Shown: one piece after another, positions 1-11,091 of the stretch
How positions within the stretch are numbered: the stretch's first letter is position 1
How the letters are laid out: the number at the start of each line of letters is the position of its first letter
Source of the DNA: Cyanoderma ruficeps
Taxonomy: Eukaryota > Chordata > Aves > Passeriformes > Timaliidae
Length of the DNA: 64,000 nucleotides
Direction of reading: 5' to 3'
Assembly (NCBI GenBank): GCA_008694505.1
Contig: VZDJ01007755.1
Span: forward strand, 14,334,471 to 14,398,470
Notes under the pieces: model-generated
Seen by the model: the letters and a program-made list of their open reading frames with translations, nothing else
The model's database searches: none
What the model was told of the DNA's origin: nothing
Position numbers and translations under genes: made by a program

Positions 1-1330
1 GGGGGGGAGAAACTCCTGCCCGGGGCCGGCTGAGAGGGAGAGGGTGGTCCCGAGACGCGAGCGGTGATGGGGGCACCGATCCCCCCCTCGTTCCCGGGAG
101 AGCAGGTGCCGCGGGACGGGGGTTGGGCTGGCCGGTACCCGCGCTCCTGGCAGGAGCACGGGAGCTCGGCCCCGCCGCGGAGGACAAACTACCGGAGCGG
201 GGGACGGAGCGAACATTCCCCGCTCCGCCCTGCGTGATGAAGGGCGGGCTGGGGTGCCAGAGAGGTGCGGAGCAGAGAGCAGCCCCCGCGCCTCTGCTGC
301 CCCCGGCTCCCTCGGCCGCTAATCCCTTCGCCGGGAAGAATTTAATCAGACTCCGCCTGGGCGCTGGGCTTCCCCACCCCCTGCCGCTAACGGGAATTTC
401 CACTGGGACGGGCTCGGGCCCCGAAGTGTTTAATTTATTATTATGAAAGTCCTGCTGCTGCCTCCCCCCGGCGGCCTCGCCGGGGCGCTCCGGGCGGGAG
501 AGGGACGGGGTCCCGGGCGGGTGGTCGCGGGGCAGCGCCGGGCACCGCTAGCCGCGGTGTGCTCCTCGTGGTGTGCAGAAAGTGGAGGTCTGGGGCGAGA
601 TGGGAGTGAGCGGGAGGGTGTGCGGAGGACGGGGAGACGACAAGATGGATCCCGTTGGGGCAGCAGGGGCAGTGCCCACGGGGTGGTGGTTGGGCTTCCC
701 TCCGGCGGCGTGGGGTGTTCGGGGCGGGAGCGGAGCCGGTGCACCCGGTGGGTTCCCCGTTCGCTTTGTGCTCGCTGAGCTCGTATCCGGCGCGGCACCG
801 GGGGTGGAGAGGGCGGTAAGTCCGAGGGACAGATGGCGCAGATCATCGCCTCTTAATGGTATTTGCGTTTGGGGCATTTCTGTCGGGCCGGGGGAGCGGG
901 TTGAGGCGAGGCCGGCGGCGGGGCCGAGGTGCCGGGGCGGGCAGGGCGCCCTCCCGCCGTGCCCGCAGCGGCTGGCGCAGGGCAGGGGGAGGCGGCGGGC
1001 GCAGCCACTGTCCATGGTGCGGCCCCGCCGCCTCCGCCGCACCGGGGCGGGAGGAGCGCGCCCGGCCTCCCGTCTCTTCTCCGCTTCTCCGTCTCTCTGA
1101 CACTCCCGTCCCCTCATGGGGTCCCCGGGCAGTTGAGTCCTTCACGCAGTTTCTGAGGCGCTCTCAGGGGCAGGCTGGTGACTTGCACCAGGCGAGCGAG
1201 GTGCTGAAACGTTGCTCCACGGCAGCCGGGATTTTCCCTTGAGTCCTAGGAGGAGGCGAGGCAGGGTGGCTGGCGTGACACGGGAGTGTCCGGCTGAGCA
1301 TGAGCGGCTGCATGTGATAGCGGGCACCCT
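1..1330. promoter_or_regulatory. CpG island, probable promoter and first-exon region (cut by the window edge)
   Basis: The stretch is very GC-rich and full of CpG up to about 1130, then fades by about 1330; after that CpG becomes rare. At least six GGGCGG (Sp1/KLF-type) boxes lie on the plus strand, at 242, 492, 515, 722, 935 and 1045. No obvious TATA box is placed for a start site; an AT patch at 427-445 interrupts the island. Islands of this kind normally mark vertebrate promoters, so a transcription start is inferred here or just left of the window. Open frames of 100 to 190 codons occur on both strands and overlap each other, which is expected when GC-rich DNA has few stop codons; none resembled a protein I know. 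Transcription direction is not settled. A plus-strand donor at 816 favours a gene running rightwards. Confidence 0.85.
813..821 (+). other. Candidate 5' splice site at the end of a first exon
   Basis: GCG then GTAAGT, with the GT at 816-817, matches the vertebrate donor consensus well at intron positions +1 to +6. It lies inside the CpG island, where a first-exon boundary would be expected, and the following 62 kb look intronic or intergenic. No partner acceptor can be proven. A good donor-like site (CCG then GTAAGT) also exists on the minus strand at 1352-1357, so the site alone does not fix the strand. Confidence 0.4.
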
Positions 1331-4185
1331 GTTCGGAAACTTGTGTGTGCCACTTACCGGATGTTGTGTTGGTTTTCTTCGTGTAGGTTTTTTTTTTAAG
1401 TCCTTATGTGCTGTTTACTGTATGTGCTTTCAGTTGTGTTTAGTCTTTCGATCTCAATAAATCTTTAAAGCACAAAATCTGCAGTAAGCTTTTATTCCAT
1501 TTTTTTTTTCCTCCCTACCCAAGGCAGGTTTGAAATTGAAGCGCAGGCTATGAATTAAGGACAGGAACTAACCGTGTTGCTTTTATGTATCACTCAGTGT
1601 CACTGGCGCGTTATGGTTGGGGAATCCAATTTCCCCCTTGTTTGGGTATCCATTAAATCAGGTTAGGGTTGATTTTTAATAGTGTGTAACAAAATTGGAA
1701 CTTGGGTATGAAATCAGATTTATAGACCTGTGTCTGTACAGCACTTTCATTTTAAGAGCTCTTTTTTCCTCCCCCCTTCTTCCATCAGGCATACTGCAAG
1801 AACCTTCACCAGTTAGGTGCAGTGCTAACTTTTTTCCCCCTGTTGTCATACCTACTACTTTTGGTTTGTAAGAGATTATTTGTATACAGTACTTCTGAAA
1901 TGTTAGACCTTTTCACTCATTTTTTCCTCTCTGCAACACAGCATCTATCTGCCTTTATTTTCTAGAGTTAATGATCAGTTTGTTACTCGTTAGTGATGTA
2001 GAAAAGCTGTCATTGTGGAATTACTTGAAAGTTTGTAACTGGAGCCAGATTTTAAGGGCAGATCTGTGGATGTTGTTTATGTGCAGGAAATACAGTTTAA
2101 GACTCTTGCACAAGAAAGAAGGGAATGAAAACTGCACTCTGTTTTGCTGGTTAGCGTAACAGTATGAGTCTGATATGAAAAAAATCTTGACAGAAGAGAG
2201 GATGAAAGGAGTGAATCTTGTTTTTCTGGATAAAACAGCAATTCCAATCCAACGAAGGAATGGGAAAGCTAGTACGAGTTTATGGGAATGAAACTACTAT
2301 TAGAAATAAACGGTAATAGAAATTAGAAATAAAGTGCTAAAAAAGGGATTTTTTTAAAAATATAAGCTGATTGAATCACTACGTTGATGTCTGTTTCTAA
2401 GTCAAAAGCAAGTAAACAATAAACAGGTTTGGAGCCTTTTGAGCTTAGGCGTCTGGTTTGAATTCGAATTATGATGACAGAGGATGTAAGTTATTACCCT
2501 CTGCAGGCAGTTTTGGTCTTATTCCAGGTCTTAGCGAATGTATCCAGGTGATAAAGCTACTACCCTAAATGACACTCCTGTTAAGCTGCCTCAGCCAAGA
2601 ATCACGCAGTGGCATTTCTTGCCAGCTCTGCCCCTCTACAGTAGTGTCTGGCAGAATTGGGGTGAAAGATATTAACACTGTTTTGTGCAGAAACAAGCAA
2701 GATCCCCTATTGTGGGTTAACCTTCTGTCTCTCACAATATACCTGTGTCATAGATTTTATTTTTTTTTAATCTGTATGAGCACGAGTTTTACAGTGTCTC
2801 TGATAAACGTCTCCATTAACAGACTCCCAACACTATTAACTCCTTTTCAAAGTAGACTGAATGTAGTGAATTAAATGCATTTTATAGCACATTCATAAGC
2901 CCCTGACCAGGGTAGTTATGTGGCATACCTCAGCCCTTTTGGATGTAGATCTTTGTGTTCTGGTTCCGTTTTGTCTTCTAAGACTCCATGGGAAAAGTTA
3001 AATGTGGCAGGGTATTGCAGCAGAGAGTTCTCCAATCCTTGTCTGTCTGGTCTAGGTGATAGTGTTACCACTGACACATCCTCAAAATTCAGATAATTGC
3101 AGAGCTGGCTTTCTTTGACTGAATATATCATTTAAATATATTTTGTTAAAATACTTCCCTAAAAACTCATGTTTACATCTGTTATAGGACAGATAAGGTT
3201 GTGTAATTCAATGAGTTTTTTGAATTTAAGTCATTGGTTAACAGAACAGGAGATAATCAGATTTTTTTTAATACGCAAAATTATCTGGGCAGATATTGTA
3301 GCAAGCTCAGAAATACATGTTCTGCTTATGTACCAGAAGGCATATATTCTCATGTTGTCAATCAATGTATTTTTAATAAATGTGTGTTTTCTAGAGAGCC
3401 TTTTACTGCGCTCTTTCTTCCTGAGTAGTACTGCTACCTAGGCATACAGCTCAGTGTACTGGAAAGATGAATGTATAGTTTTATGATACCAGCTTTTAAA
3501 ATATTGCCCAAAATTGCCATATTTTTGAACTACAGCTAGTCAAAAGTGTGTAATTCAAAAACTCCCTATCTGTTATTTTCCTTTCTGTTTCTAGAAGTTG
3601 GAGGACCTCCCAGAAACGTCATTGGAAGAACCCTGTCATGTTCTATCTTACTTGGTTTCATTGATGCTTTTATATCAATAATGTAATTTATTACTTCTTT
3701 TAATAACTGAGGACTAACACATGAGACAATTTAGTTGTGACAGAATTGCATGTTTATGTTTAAAAATAGCTTGAGGAAGCTGTGAGTAGAGTTATTTTTA
3801 CTCAATACAGACAGTATTGTGTAAGGGACTTGTCATGTGGTGATGAACAGGAATTTTTGAATGGCTTTTCCTGCCTAACAGAATCATTTACCAGTTAAAC
3901 TCTGTTTCTCATTGGTTTTGTAAGTGCTTTTTAGGTTAACAGAAAAGTTCAGAAAGCTTGGAATAGTTTCAGTAGTTACCTGCACTCCCATTAGGATGAG
4001 AGCATAACTAATTTTGAACAATGTACGCAAAGCAGAAGTCCATTCCTAAAGGCTGTGGAATCTCTAATGTTCCCAGGAATTTTTATTTAAAATTTTTGTT
4101 ATGAAGGGTAGGAGGAACCTGTAGTGGCCTTAAAGAGTAGCCTGTGAGCTTCCACTAACCCAGTGGCACCAGTAAGGTTCAGTGA
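1331..4185. other. Non-coding, AT-rich stretch without recognised features
   Basis: CpG is rare and stops are frequent in all frames; the open frames present (up to about 100 codons) resemble nothing I know and lack flanking splice signals. A 10-bp perfect palindrome AATTCGAATT sits near 2460. I see no repeat family here. Confidence 0.6.
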
Positions 4186-4302
4186 CACAGGTCACAGAAT
4201 AAGCTGATGATCCCACATGGGTCATTGAGTCCAGCCCCTGGCCATGCGCAGCACCATCCCCAAGAGCTTCACCATGTGCCTGAGGCCATTGTCCAAACTT
4301 TG
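4186..4302 (-). mobile_element. CR1 retrotransposon fragment, 3' end, antisense
   Basis: Read on the plus strand, the segment has the antisense CR1 order: a hospital-gown-like run of 'cacagaat', then 'tcattgagtccagccc', then 'accatgtgcctgag', then 'ttgtccaaact'. These phrases belong to the 3' part of a common avian CR1 subfamily, so the element lies on the minus strand. It is short, diverged and truncated at its 5' side (right end here). It carries no coding sequence. The family call rests on memory of the consensus; exact ends are uncertain by some tens of bases. Confidence 0.65.
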
Positions 4303-5471
4303 GGTGGAGATTAATGAAGGCAGAAAGAATACTTGACATCCTTTTCAGGAGGAGTGGTAAAGCACTTCTGACCTACCACTGAACTGAGACTCGCTAGTTG
4401 GCCAGCAGTGGCTTACAGTGAGGTGAATCCTGAGAGGAAAGGAACATAACATTATTGCTGGATGAGTTTAAGGAAGATCTGAATTTTTCTCAAGTGCATT
4501 TGTAGTTTGTGAGTGAGCTGAGAGGGACCTTTTTCACCTGGGTGTTGGACCATGTTGCTGTTCACCTTGAGAAGTATATAATCCAAGTGTGCGTGATTCA
4601 TCATTTGATTTGATCCTGCACTTCTTGTTGAAAGATCATGGGAGCTCTTTCTGAATAAAGAAGGGAAATTAGGCTTTCTATTTTTAAATGGCTTATGAAA
4701 ACAGATACAGTATCAGCAGCTTCCAAGATGGAAGGTAATTCACTGCCAAATCTTTTCAGCATTTCACTTAAAGTGTTTGGTTTTAGTCAGTATTCGTATA
4801 TTTAATTAAGTACCATGTTTCCAAAAGGCGCATTTATCCTCTCCTCTAGGCACTCCTTGACATATTTAAAAAATATATTTTTACCAACAGACTCCTCTAG
4901 AGACTCTCGCATTTCTTATAATTAGCATATAATTATCACCCAGCAGCTGAAGACATAGTTAAAAATTTGTGATCCCCCCAAAGAGGCCTTGCGAGGCCTC
5001 CCCAAAGGTCAAAAAAAAGCAGCATTCTCTTGTATGGAATAGCAGCAATTTTATGGGCTGAGATGTTCAATGTGAGCAATACAACAGCTATCATCATATC
5101 AGAGAGGTAATTTCTTGTAGAGAAATTAGAATGTGTGGTCAAATACAGGACCAATTCATTTAAAAGTTAGTATCAAAACAATTATTAAAACTTACACGTA
5201 CAGAAATTGCTGTGGCTTATCTGAAGAATCATGTCTTATGGAAGATGCAGCCACGCCCATGTTCTCCTAGTTGAGGGATGGGGAAAGTCCAAACTTGGAT
5301 CATGGCTTTGAGCTATGTGGGGTGTACTAAATAATCATCTCAATTTTTAATAAGGCAAATGGATATTGTCTCTCATTGGGTGTTAACAGGATAGACTGTG
5401 GACATAGTTTATAAAGCTGGGGGATGAACAGATGCAAAGCCGGGCTTGGTGGTGTTGGTGGAGGAGAGGCT
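4303..5471. other. Non-coding stretch without recognised genes
   Basis: Mixed AT-rich DNA with no open frame above about 70 codons. A short near-palindrome with two GAGGCCT copies spans 4985-5001. Nothing else is recognised. Confidence 0.55.
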
Positions 5472-5787
5472 GGACATGACTGGGGAAAGAGACTTTCTAC
5501 ATGGGCATGTAGAGATAGGACAAGCAAGAATGGCTACAAACTGAAAAACAGTAGGTTGAGATTAGTTATTCTTCACTGGGTGGGTGGTAAGGCAGTGGAA
5601 CCAGTTGGCCAGAGAAGTTGTAAGTGTCCCATCCCTTGAAGTGTTCAAGGCCAGGTTGGATGGGGCTTTGAGCAAGCCCCACTGGTTTAGTGGAAGGTGT
5701 CTCTGCCCATGGGCAGGAAGGGTGGAAATAGATGACTTATGTGGCCCCTTCCAACTCAAGGCATCGTATGATTCTATGAACCTTTGG
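5472..5787 (+). mobile_element. CR1 retrotransposon 3' end, sense
   Basis: The segment follows the CR1 3' region in order: 'gggcatgtagagataggacaag', 'attcttcactg', 'ccagagaagttg', 'cccatcccttgaagtgttcaaggccaggttggatggggctttgagca', 'agtggaaggtgtctctgccca', 'ccccttccaactcaagg' and a terminal 'atgattctatga'. The ATTCTATG-like terminus is diagnostic of the CR1 3' end, so the element is on the plus strand. It is 5' truncated, as most avian CR1 copies are, and holds only the 3' untranslated region. The short frames seen in it are not genes. Confidence 0.92.
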
Positions 5788-7225
5788 TGGTTTAAGGCAA
5801 GTTACTTTAAACCAGATAGGAGCATAGAAGTTGTAGATTCTCTTACTTGGGGAAGGTGCTTGAGAGCTGTAGGTGTTGCTTTAGGAAATTGGATTTTGTG
5901 ATCTAAAATCTTGTGGTTCATGAAATAGAGCACTGATTAGAAGTGAAGGTGGAATAACGAAAGCCCTTTCTGCTGTAACTGAATGACCTCTGGGAGGATG
6001 TGGCCTGGCACCCACTTTGGAAGCTTTTGGCTTCCAGAACAATTTGAATGAAAGGCACTTTTCTTTTTCTCTATTTGCGCTCTATGGTTGAAAACAAATT
6101 GTACTTGACTAAATTTGCTGAAGTACTGAGTACTCTGAGGGTATAAACTGTTGTCAGCTTTGTTTGCAGCAAGTTGGAGATTTAAGAAAGAGTTGCTGAA
6201 CATTTTGAATTCTGGTATCTAATGCTTTTCTGAGATGTTTCTATCATCCAAGGTATCTTTCTTATGCCTTATGACAGTAAGTAGAAACTCGTTACTAAAT
6301 AATACCATCTCGTACAGCATATCCCATTGTGTCAGATAATGTCTGTACACAAAACTAAAAATGGACAGAACAATCTCTAGGGTTGCAACCTAAGTTGCAA
6401 GTGAGTATTTGGTATCATCCTGGCTTTCAAATTAAAGAAGAAACACCCAGTCTTTAAACACAGGCACAGATGTTTCTGTGATCTGTGCTTTAGTTGAGTA
6501 TTACTGTGGTAATTGTAAATTAATGTTGGTTATTAGGGAGGAAGAGCTCAAAATACCCCATTCTTGCTTCATCATACATATAATTATGTCAGACATTGTT
6601 TTGAACTTCACACAATAATGTCTTCTGAATTGGCTAGTCTTGGCAGTAGGTAACTGTACTATGTTGAATTATACTGTATGATATTTTCTTTGATACATAA
6701 GGTTTGGTTTCTCATTTTACTACCTAGGCTTCTTTTCCTATGGGACTAAGTTACAGTGATTATAAAAGAAAGCAGTCTTCCAGAAACAACTTGCCATGCA
6801 TTTTGGTACAATTGCTATTAAGAAATCTTGTGTTGTAGTACATGTAGATGCAAAGTAGAAGAGACTTGGATATTTCAGATTAATAGCTACTGCTGAACTC
6901 CAGTAGTATATGGCATATGCAGAGGAGGTGGTGAGATTACATTTTGAAATACATATTTCTTTAAATGAATATTTCCAGATATTTGGAAGTTTAAATGTGT
7001 CTACATTTTGGAAACAATGGAAGTTGGTTATGAGTCCAGATCTGTCAATACTAGAAAGAAAGAAAGAAGTAGTTCTGCCTGGCTCCATTCTTTTTTCAGT
7101 TAGAAACTTTTCAAAGCTTTGATTTTTGGAAGACTTTTTTACTGGTGGTATTTAGAAAAAGATGTAAATACAAATCCCTTAGAATTATACAACTGAGATT
7201 GTAAACAGGATGTTATAATATTTTT
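5788..7225. other. Non-coding stretch with a small inverted repeat
   Basis: AT-rich DNA without recognised genes. Overlapping sense and antisense open frames of 70 to 116 codons at 6738-7122 have no family resemblance and no splice context. A perfect 7-bp inverted repeat occurs at 6383-6400 (separate entry). Confidence 0.55.
6383..6400. repeat. Perfect 7-bp inverted repeat with 4-nt loop
   Basis: TTGCAAC at 6383-6389 and GTTGCAA at 6394-6400 are exact reverse complements separated by CTAA. Each arm contains TTGCAA, the core half of C/EBP-type sites. It could be a paired binding site or chance. Confidence 0.6.
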
Positions 7226-7279
7226 TGTTTGGGGTTTTTTTGGTTTTTTTTCTTTTTTTCTTTTTTTCTTTTTTTTTAA
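7221..7279. repeat. T-rich low-complexity tract
   Basis: Long T runs are interrupted by GGGG, GG and single C residues in a loose TTTTTTTC period. It is a simple-sequence tract, not a gene. Confidence 0.9.
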
Positions 7280-10200
7280 TCGAGCTGGAACACTGCTTTG
7301 GAATCAAACCACAGATTTCATATCTAGAGATGAAACTAAAGTAATAGAGGAGCAATGTGTCAAAACTACAGGCTTAACTGTCTAACTATATCAAAATGGT
7401 GAATTCTTTTAATTGATTGAATAACAGTTTTGACAGAAGACTTCTAATTTACATCATGTTGCTTCATAATTGCTGTTTCCTGTTGCATTTAATCTAAGAT
7501 CTACAGTACTGAGTTTATATGCATGATCTGATACCATGTGTGACTATCTCTCTAGCATCTGGAGATGGTAATGCTTATCACTCATTTAGCAGTTAAAAAT
7601 GGCTAAACAAGTCATAAAGGATGAGGAAAGCAGAATAGTTTTTTAGAAGTAACTTTATTTTGCTGTCGCAAAGTCTGTCAGTACTTGAGAGGAGAATTTT
7701 CCAAGTGCTGAGCTTGTTCAAAGCTTTGTGACTCCACTGAGCAGGTTTTATGTGGGTACAAGTGAAGGTAATTGCTTCTGTCTTAAAAAGACGGGGTTTT
7801 TTTAAATTGTGTCCTGCAGATGAATGTATGAGTAATATTATCTTAAATTTGGAAGTGTCTTGGGGATTGTACTAATCACACAAAATCCTGTAAATTATAA
7901 TAATGTGTCCCATAATCTTCACTAGCTTTCGCCTTTTGCCCCAGATAAGGGGATAAAAATATTTCAGCATCCTTCTTTTCTTAGAGTTGAAATGGTTTAA
8001 GTCTTGCAGTACTCTTAGGCTGAACTTGATGTGACCCAGTGTGTCTGAAGTTGCAACTTCTACTTAATTCAGAATGCTTAACACAGGGCGATTAAGAATT
8101 GCTGAAAATCTGAATTCTTCCTTCCCTTGTGTTTTTATTCTGAAACAATCTTTACAAAGGGCTGTTTTTGGAGAGCAGAGTACAGTCTTTTGTTTCTGGA
8201 TAAAATTGATGGCTGCAAATGAAAGAATAAAGAAGGCTCTCTATTCATGCTCCCCAGCCTTTGTTTCAGTGGGCATTGTTTCAGTTTATAAGAGCTGTTT
8301 AGTACATATAGATTACTGGAAAGGCTGAAAGATTACCGAATACATTGGTGCAGTCTTGTTGAAAATCCTGCTATCTCCTCAGCTGCCCACCCAGTACCTT
8401 TTTGTTTCAAAGATGCCATGAAAGACTTCTATTTCCTTTTCCACCACATTACTTTGAAGTCACCTTTTGTGCAGTGGTTTAAACGAGTCTTACTATTTTC
8501 CTTTCAAATTATGGAAACCTTATCTAAGCTGTGATTTGAGTTCTAAAGCTGAGGAAACTGGCTGGTTGAAATTTTAATTATTTTTTATTTGCCATCTTTT
8601 TATCTTAAAAACTCAATATGTAAATAGAGCGTTGGCACTTAGCTACAGATCCTGGTTCCAGTTTTGTAGGGAACATAGTTCCATGGCAGTGAAACTGTTG
8701 CCTTATTTGCTTTCTCTTTAGGGTCTCCATTTAGACATTAAACTACATAAGCAATTGAACATAGGTGAGATACCCATGTAGATCTTAAATCACGACAGTT
8801 TAAGTTAATCTGAAACTTGATAATTACAAGTTCTCTTACTGAGCGCATACCTGGATAGTGCATTAACTTGGGTGTTAGTAAATTTTAATTTTGTTTTTGC
8901 TAGTGTCAGTGTTGAGCTGCACAGTTAGGATGCTGTTGGTGTAAATGCAGTGCAGTGGGTTACAAATGTCTCCTTGTATTGGTGATAAAACTGTTCCAGC
9001 AGGGGTTGACATGCTGAGTTTGGCCATGTTTGTTGGTGGAGAGATTAGTCTTCTGCCTAGTTCCTTTTCCACGAGGAAACCTTTGTCGTTTGAGGTGCTC
9101 CTGCCCCACCTCTGCTTTAATACTCTCTTTCCCTGAGGTTACTGTGGTGAATGGGTGTAACACCATCATCTCCTCTTTCTCCCTCCCTTTTTTATTTTTT
9201 CCTGTAGGGCTTTCTTTGCAAGTGTATGCAGACATGCTTACATGGCCTGGAGTAGGTCTGCTTGATGGACGGCCATCTGGGAAAGCAAACAGGAAAATCT
9301 AATTTAAGTCTTGATCAGATTTAAGTATGATATAATCACACAGTTGCTTGTGCTGTCCAAGGCCATATACTACATCTGGGCATGCTTGTGGGTAGGCCTT
9401 TGTTTGGCATGTAGAAGTGTTTGAGGTTGTGCCAGGGCTGTCAGGATTTCTTGGGTGTGTCTCAGCCTGGGCTGGCATGGGAGTTGACCTCTCTACCTTG
9501 TACAGTGTGACGGGTTTTGCCAATGTACGGTCATGTAGCCACATGTAAGGTGGGCCATTGTCTTGTGCAGTACTAAGATGAGACAAAACCAATCCACTGA
9601 AAAGAAATCTTAGTCCTTTGCCACTGAAAATGTTTGGTGTTGTTTGTTTGTTTTTTTTTCCAAATAGGCAACAAACTGTCCTAGAAAATAGCTTTGCTAC
9701 CAGAAGTATCTTCTGAACATGGAAGACTACAGAACAAACAAGTTTCCAAATGCTGTATTATATTTCTTAATAAAAAGGCATTTATGAAGCTCTTTTAAGA
9801 ATGTGATTTGATGGTAAACTTTTTTAGTAAGTAAGAGAAGAAACAGTTTCAGTGGCTCAGCTCTGCCATTGCGCAAATTTAATGAGCTACTCTCCTTTTA
9901 ACTTAATGTCCCTTTGAAATAGGAGATTCCACTGGAAACATTTGGCTTTATATGGTATCTGTTTGAACACTAACACAAACGTAAATTCTGTTAAGTTACT
10001 GCAAATGTAACATTTTGTCTTAGTTTACTTGTTCTAGTGCAGCCTCACATAGAAATACTCTACATAAAGCATTTTACACCGGTGGTTGAAGTAGACCCTT
10101 TCAAGTTATCTGGCTGTGAAAAAGTCGACTATGTGTTTTGTGCAACATTTATTTCCAGAGGAAGGAATGTTTTTGTTCCCTTTGTGATTCCCCTTCAGTC

Positions 10201-10467
10201 TAGATGTCTGGTTTAGTGGAAATGTTCAGTTGTCAGAAGAATCAAGATGGTGTATTATTTAGATCTTACCAGACAAGTGGGATTTGTTCCTTCCATTCCA
10301 GTTATCAGAAAGATTAACCCTTTGCCCTCGCGGTCCTAATTGCAGTTGCTCAGAAACAAAGATTCTGCTTGTACAAGACAGCAGGAAAGTGGAGTATGTG
10401 CCAACTGGAATGTTTCTCTGGTGAATGTGGGTTGCAAGTATTATACACATTTTGTCTTGTGTTTCAG
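7280..10467. other. Non-coding stretch without recognised features
   Basis: Intron- or intergenic-like DNA, CpG-poor. Frames at 8945-9302 (plus) and 8960-9235 (minus) overlap one another and resemble nothing known. A GGGG-T7 tract lies at 7793-7803. No repeat family is recognised. Confidence 0.5.
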
Positions 10468-10579
10468 GCACCGATAAAAGCAACCTGTGAAGATATGTCA
10501 TGCAAGACTGGATTTCCTGAAGATGTTCACAGTGCAGTGGTGTCAAGGAGTGTACATGGAGGACAGCCTCTTCTCAATG
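10468..10579 (+). other. Candidate internal exon, unidentified
   Basis: A pyrimidine-rich run ending TTTCAG precedes 10468, and GTATTG, a weak donor, begins at 10580. The 112-bp segment is open only in the phase beginning at its first base and would encode about 37 residues, starting [12 protein letters not shown] and ending HGGQPLLN. The other two phases contain stops. I do not recognise the peptide. The segment ends in phase 1 and cannot be joined in frame to the next splice-bounded segment at 11036 or to those at 19524 and 47526 without an immediate stop. It may be an exon of an unseen transcript, or chance. Confidence 0.22.
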
Positions 10580-11091
10580 GTATTGTTAGAAAACATATTT
10601 TGAACTTTCTTGTTTCTTCTAGTTGTAACCATAAGTCACTCGAGCATTTTCATCCTTAAATAGAACATAAATTCTTACAGGAAAGAACATCAGCTACTCT
10701 GTGATTATTTCTTGGTCACTGTCATAGGGCTTGGAAAATCTGTTGGCATTAGTGGAAGCCCATGCACCTCTGACTGTAATTTGGAAACACTGAGTGTTGC
10801 AAAACTTCCCATTATCCTCTAATTCTCAGCACAGCATTTTACACTGATGTTTCTTACTACCAATACGTAGTAAGAACAATGTATGCCATTAGTCTGTACT
10901 TGGAGCCCATGTGTGTATGAGGAGGTAAAGAAAATCTCCTTTCTGCTCTACCTCTCATAGAAGAGCTGCACCTACACCCAGTGCTAGTGCTCGTGTTAAT
11001 GCAGAGATAATTCCCTTATTGCTTTTTCGTGGCAGTCTGAGGAAAGACACCAATGGAAAGCAGATAATGGGACAGGCAGCAACAGGAGAGA

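Noticed and set aside
123..1242. Overlapping open frames up to 189 codons on both strands at the left edge
   Set aside because: They lie in the CpG island, overlap in several frames at once and resemble no protein; low stop frequency in GC-rich DNA explains them.
11036..11091. Splice-bounded 56-bp segment (good acceptor ending GGCAG, donor GTGAGT)
   Set aside because: Joining it to the candidate at 10468-10579 gives an immediate in-frame TGA, and on its own it is too short to judge.
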